A DNA stretch of 63,524 nt from assembly GCA_944389815.1 (NCBI GenBank), contig CALXNS010000105.1:1-63524 (forward strand). The letters run 5' to 3'. The first letter of the stretch is position 1. Every line of letters starts with the position of its first letter. This DNA comes from an uncultured Victivallis sp. Its GTDB lineage: Bacteria > Verrucomicrobiota > Lentisphaeria > Victivallales > Victivallaceae. Below are positions 62,150-63,524 of the stretch, in pieces. A program made the translations under genes and the position numbers. The notes under the pieces are model-generated. The model saw only the letters and a program-made list of their open reading frames with translations, was not told the origin of the DNA and made no database searches.

Positions 62150-63338
62150 TAACGCGGAGTTCTCCGTCGGCCATTCGGGCGGTAAGATGTATGCCGCCCG
62201 GTAATTTTGAAGTGGTGACCGGACGCTGTCGCTCCGGATCGTACAATATGGCGTAACCGCGTTCGAGTTGCCGCTGCGGATTGAGTGTCTCCAGCGTGGC
62301 GTGGAACCGGTCGAGCCGGGCGCGGCGAAGTTCGAGAAAACGTTCGGCGGAGATCGTGAGGCGTGATTCAAGTTCGTCGAGCTGCTGGCGGCGCATTTCG
62401 ACCAGGTGGCGCGGTTCCCGGAAGACGAAGCTGCCCGACGCGCGTTCGAAACGGGCGCGGAGACGGTTGAGTGCAAGTTCGAGCGTGTTGCGCAGATCTT
62501 TGGCACATCGGTCGAGATATTGGGTAAGCTCCTCCCGGCGGCCGATCACCAGTTCCGCCGCCGCCGACGGCGTCGGCACCCGCAAATCCGCCGCAAAATC
62601 GCAGATGGTGAAATCGATCTCGTGCCCGACCGCACTGATTACCGGAATCCGGCTGCCGGCAACCGCCCGGGCGACGATCTCTTCGTTGAACGGCCAGAGA
62701 TCTTCCATACTGCCGCCGCCGCGGGTGACGACGATCACGTCGGCGGCATCGGCACGGTTGAAGAATTCGATCCCGGCGGCGATTCCGGCAGCGGCGGCGG
62801 CGCCCTGCACCGCGCAGGGGAAAATCCGGACATTCACATTCGGGAACCGCCGGTTGATGATCTGGAGAAAATCCCGGATCGCCGCGCCGTCCGGGCTGGT
62901 CACGACTCCGATCCGGCGCGGCAGCCGCGGAATCGGCCGCTTCCGCGCCGCGTCGAACAATCCCTCCGCGGCGAGCTTCCGCTTGAGTTCCTCAAATCTC
63001 TTCTGGAGCGCGCCGAGTCCGGCGACGCGGAGCTGCCGGACGTTGAACTGATAATCGCCGCGCGGTTCATAAACGGTCAGGTTGCCGAAAAGTTCCACCA
63101 GCGAACCGTTGGCGATTCCGAGCCGGGAGCAGAGTCCGGCGCCGTTGAAATACGTGACCCGCAGCTGCGAACGCGCATCCTTAAGCGTGAAATACACGTG
63201 CCCCGAGCGATGGAGCGTCAGTGAACCAATTTCACCTCCCACCCAGAACGGCAGCAATGACCCTTCGACGATTTCGCGTACCGCGCGATTGACGTCGGAT
63301 ACGCTCCAGACGACGACGTTGTTTGCTTCCTCAGCCAT
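62124..63338 (-). CDS. xseA: exodeoxyribonuclease VII large subunit
   Basis: It degrades single-stranded DNA with XseB. The 404-residue protein has the N-terminal OB domain (VWVGGEIGSLTLHRSGHVYFTLKD-type, here FWVGGEIGSL), the catalytic domain with IGVVTSPDGAAIRDF, VTRGGGSMEDLWPFNEE and SAVGHEIDFTICDFAADLRVPTPSAAAEL, and the long C-terminal coiled region ending in NPQRQLERGYAIL. It lies 43 bp after the partial gene at the right edge, likely in one operon. xseB is not in the window. Confidence 0.95.
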   Translation of the reverse strand: MAEEANNVVVWSVSDVNRAVREIVEGSLLPFWVGGEIGSLTLHRSGHVYFTLKDARSQLRVTYFNGAGLCSRLGIANGSLVELFGNLTVYEPRGDYQFNVRQLRVAGLGALQKRFEELKRKLAAEGLFDAARKRPIPRLPRRIGVVTSPDGAAIRDFLQIINRRFPNVNVRIFPCAVQGAAAAAGIAAGIEFFNRADAADVIVVTRGGGSMEDLWPFNEEIVARAVAGSRIPVISAVGHEIDFTICDFAADLRVPTPSAAAELVIGRREELTQYLDRCAKDLRNTLELALNRLRARFERASGSFVFREPRHLVEMRRQQLDELESRLTISAERFLELRRARLDRFHATLETLNPQRQLERGYAILYDPERQRPVTTSKLPGGIHLTARMADGELRVITESDPQS

Positions 63339-63381
63339 GTGATGATTTCCCCGTTCTCCGGTCGTCGCGTCTTTGATTGCA

Positions 63382-63524
63382 TCAGGCGCGGATCAGCACA
63401 TCGGGAATCCATTGGAAATTATCGGCTCGACCGATGCCGATCGTCCATTCGATCCGCGCTTCGTCGCCGGCCGGGGCGACGCCGGAGATGAGTTCATGTT
63501 CGCCCGCGGCAAGTTCGAGATCCG
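63382..63524 (-). CDS. C-terminal end of an unidentified protein, cut by the window edge
   Basis: The last 47 codons of a leftward gene are visible, ending GIGRADNFQWIPDVLIRA before a TGA. The composition suggests a beta-rich domain end (LELAAGEHELISG). The family cannot be identified from this piece. The codon pattern matches neighbouring genes and it is upstream of xseA in the same direction. Confidence 0.6.
   Translation of the reverse strand, partial: DLELAAGEHELISGVAPAGDEARIEWTIGIGRADNFQWIPDVLIRA

Overview
The window is a compact, high-GC bacterial chromosome segment with about 54 protein genes, no tRNA or rRNA genes, no insertion sequences, no prophage and no CRISPR array that I can see. 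The gene content suggests a strictly fermentative, Gram-negative anaerobe of the Planctomycetes-Verrucomicrobia-Chlamydiae superphylum, most like Lentisphaerota (Victivallis-type gut bacteria). The clues are an ADP-heptose-type GT9 glycosyltransferase, a Na+-pumping oxaloacetate decarboxylase, a trimeric bifurcating-type [FeFe] hydrogenase under a Rex repressor, and intracellular glycosidases for plant and host glycans (GH130, GH78, PL22-like). The taxonomic assignment is an inference from remembered gene style, not from a search.

Layout. 1-7.1 kb: the end of a GT9 gene, a small zinc-ribbon protein divergent from argH, then a leftward formyltransferase/DUF58/transglutaminase operon. 7.2-13.8 kb: a secreted protein with an ABC-2 permease, then birA-oadG-oadA-oadB, in which the biotin ligase sits beside its substrate, closed by a strong terminator. 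13.8-21 kb: rpsD with a hairpin leader, murD, larB-leuA, a D,D-carboxypeptidase and a GH130 enzyme. 21-26.6 kb: rex-hydC-hydB-hydA behind three copies of an unusual palindromic operator. 26.6-33.6 kb: queA, rhomboid protease, mutarotase, an unknown protein, nitroreductase, tyrS and a membrane-anchored protein. 33.6-43.6 kb: a tail-specific protease, an asparagine-synthase-like protein, and leftward operons nif3/putative metallopeptidase/ricT-like and GT-C/unknown/Bax-inhibitor. 43.7-48.3 kb: MoxR-DUF58-membrane protein-VWA operon followed by an intergenic block of consecutive hairpins. 48.3-63.5 kb: zwf, DUF4832 protein, PTP-like/LOG pair, GH78-hisA, mfd, rpoD, rpsU, a PL22-like gene, xseA and the end of another gene.

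How it works together. Oxaloacetate decarboxylation would pump Na+ and yield pyruvate. The HydABC complex would reoxidise NADH and reduced ferredoxin as H2, with Rex sensing NADH/NAD+ and controlling the operon. Zwf, the mutarotase and the glycosidases feed hexoses into central metabolism. Housekeeping promoters are unusually easy to read: about seventeen intergenic regions carry a TTGCAA/TTGAAA-like -35 box and a TATATT-like -10 box, nearly all at 16 or 17 bp spacing. Several genes overlap by ATGA junctions, and three convergent pairs overlap at their 3' ends.
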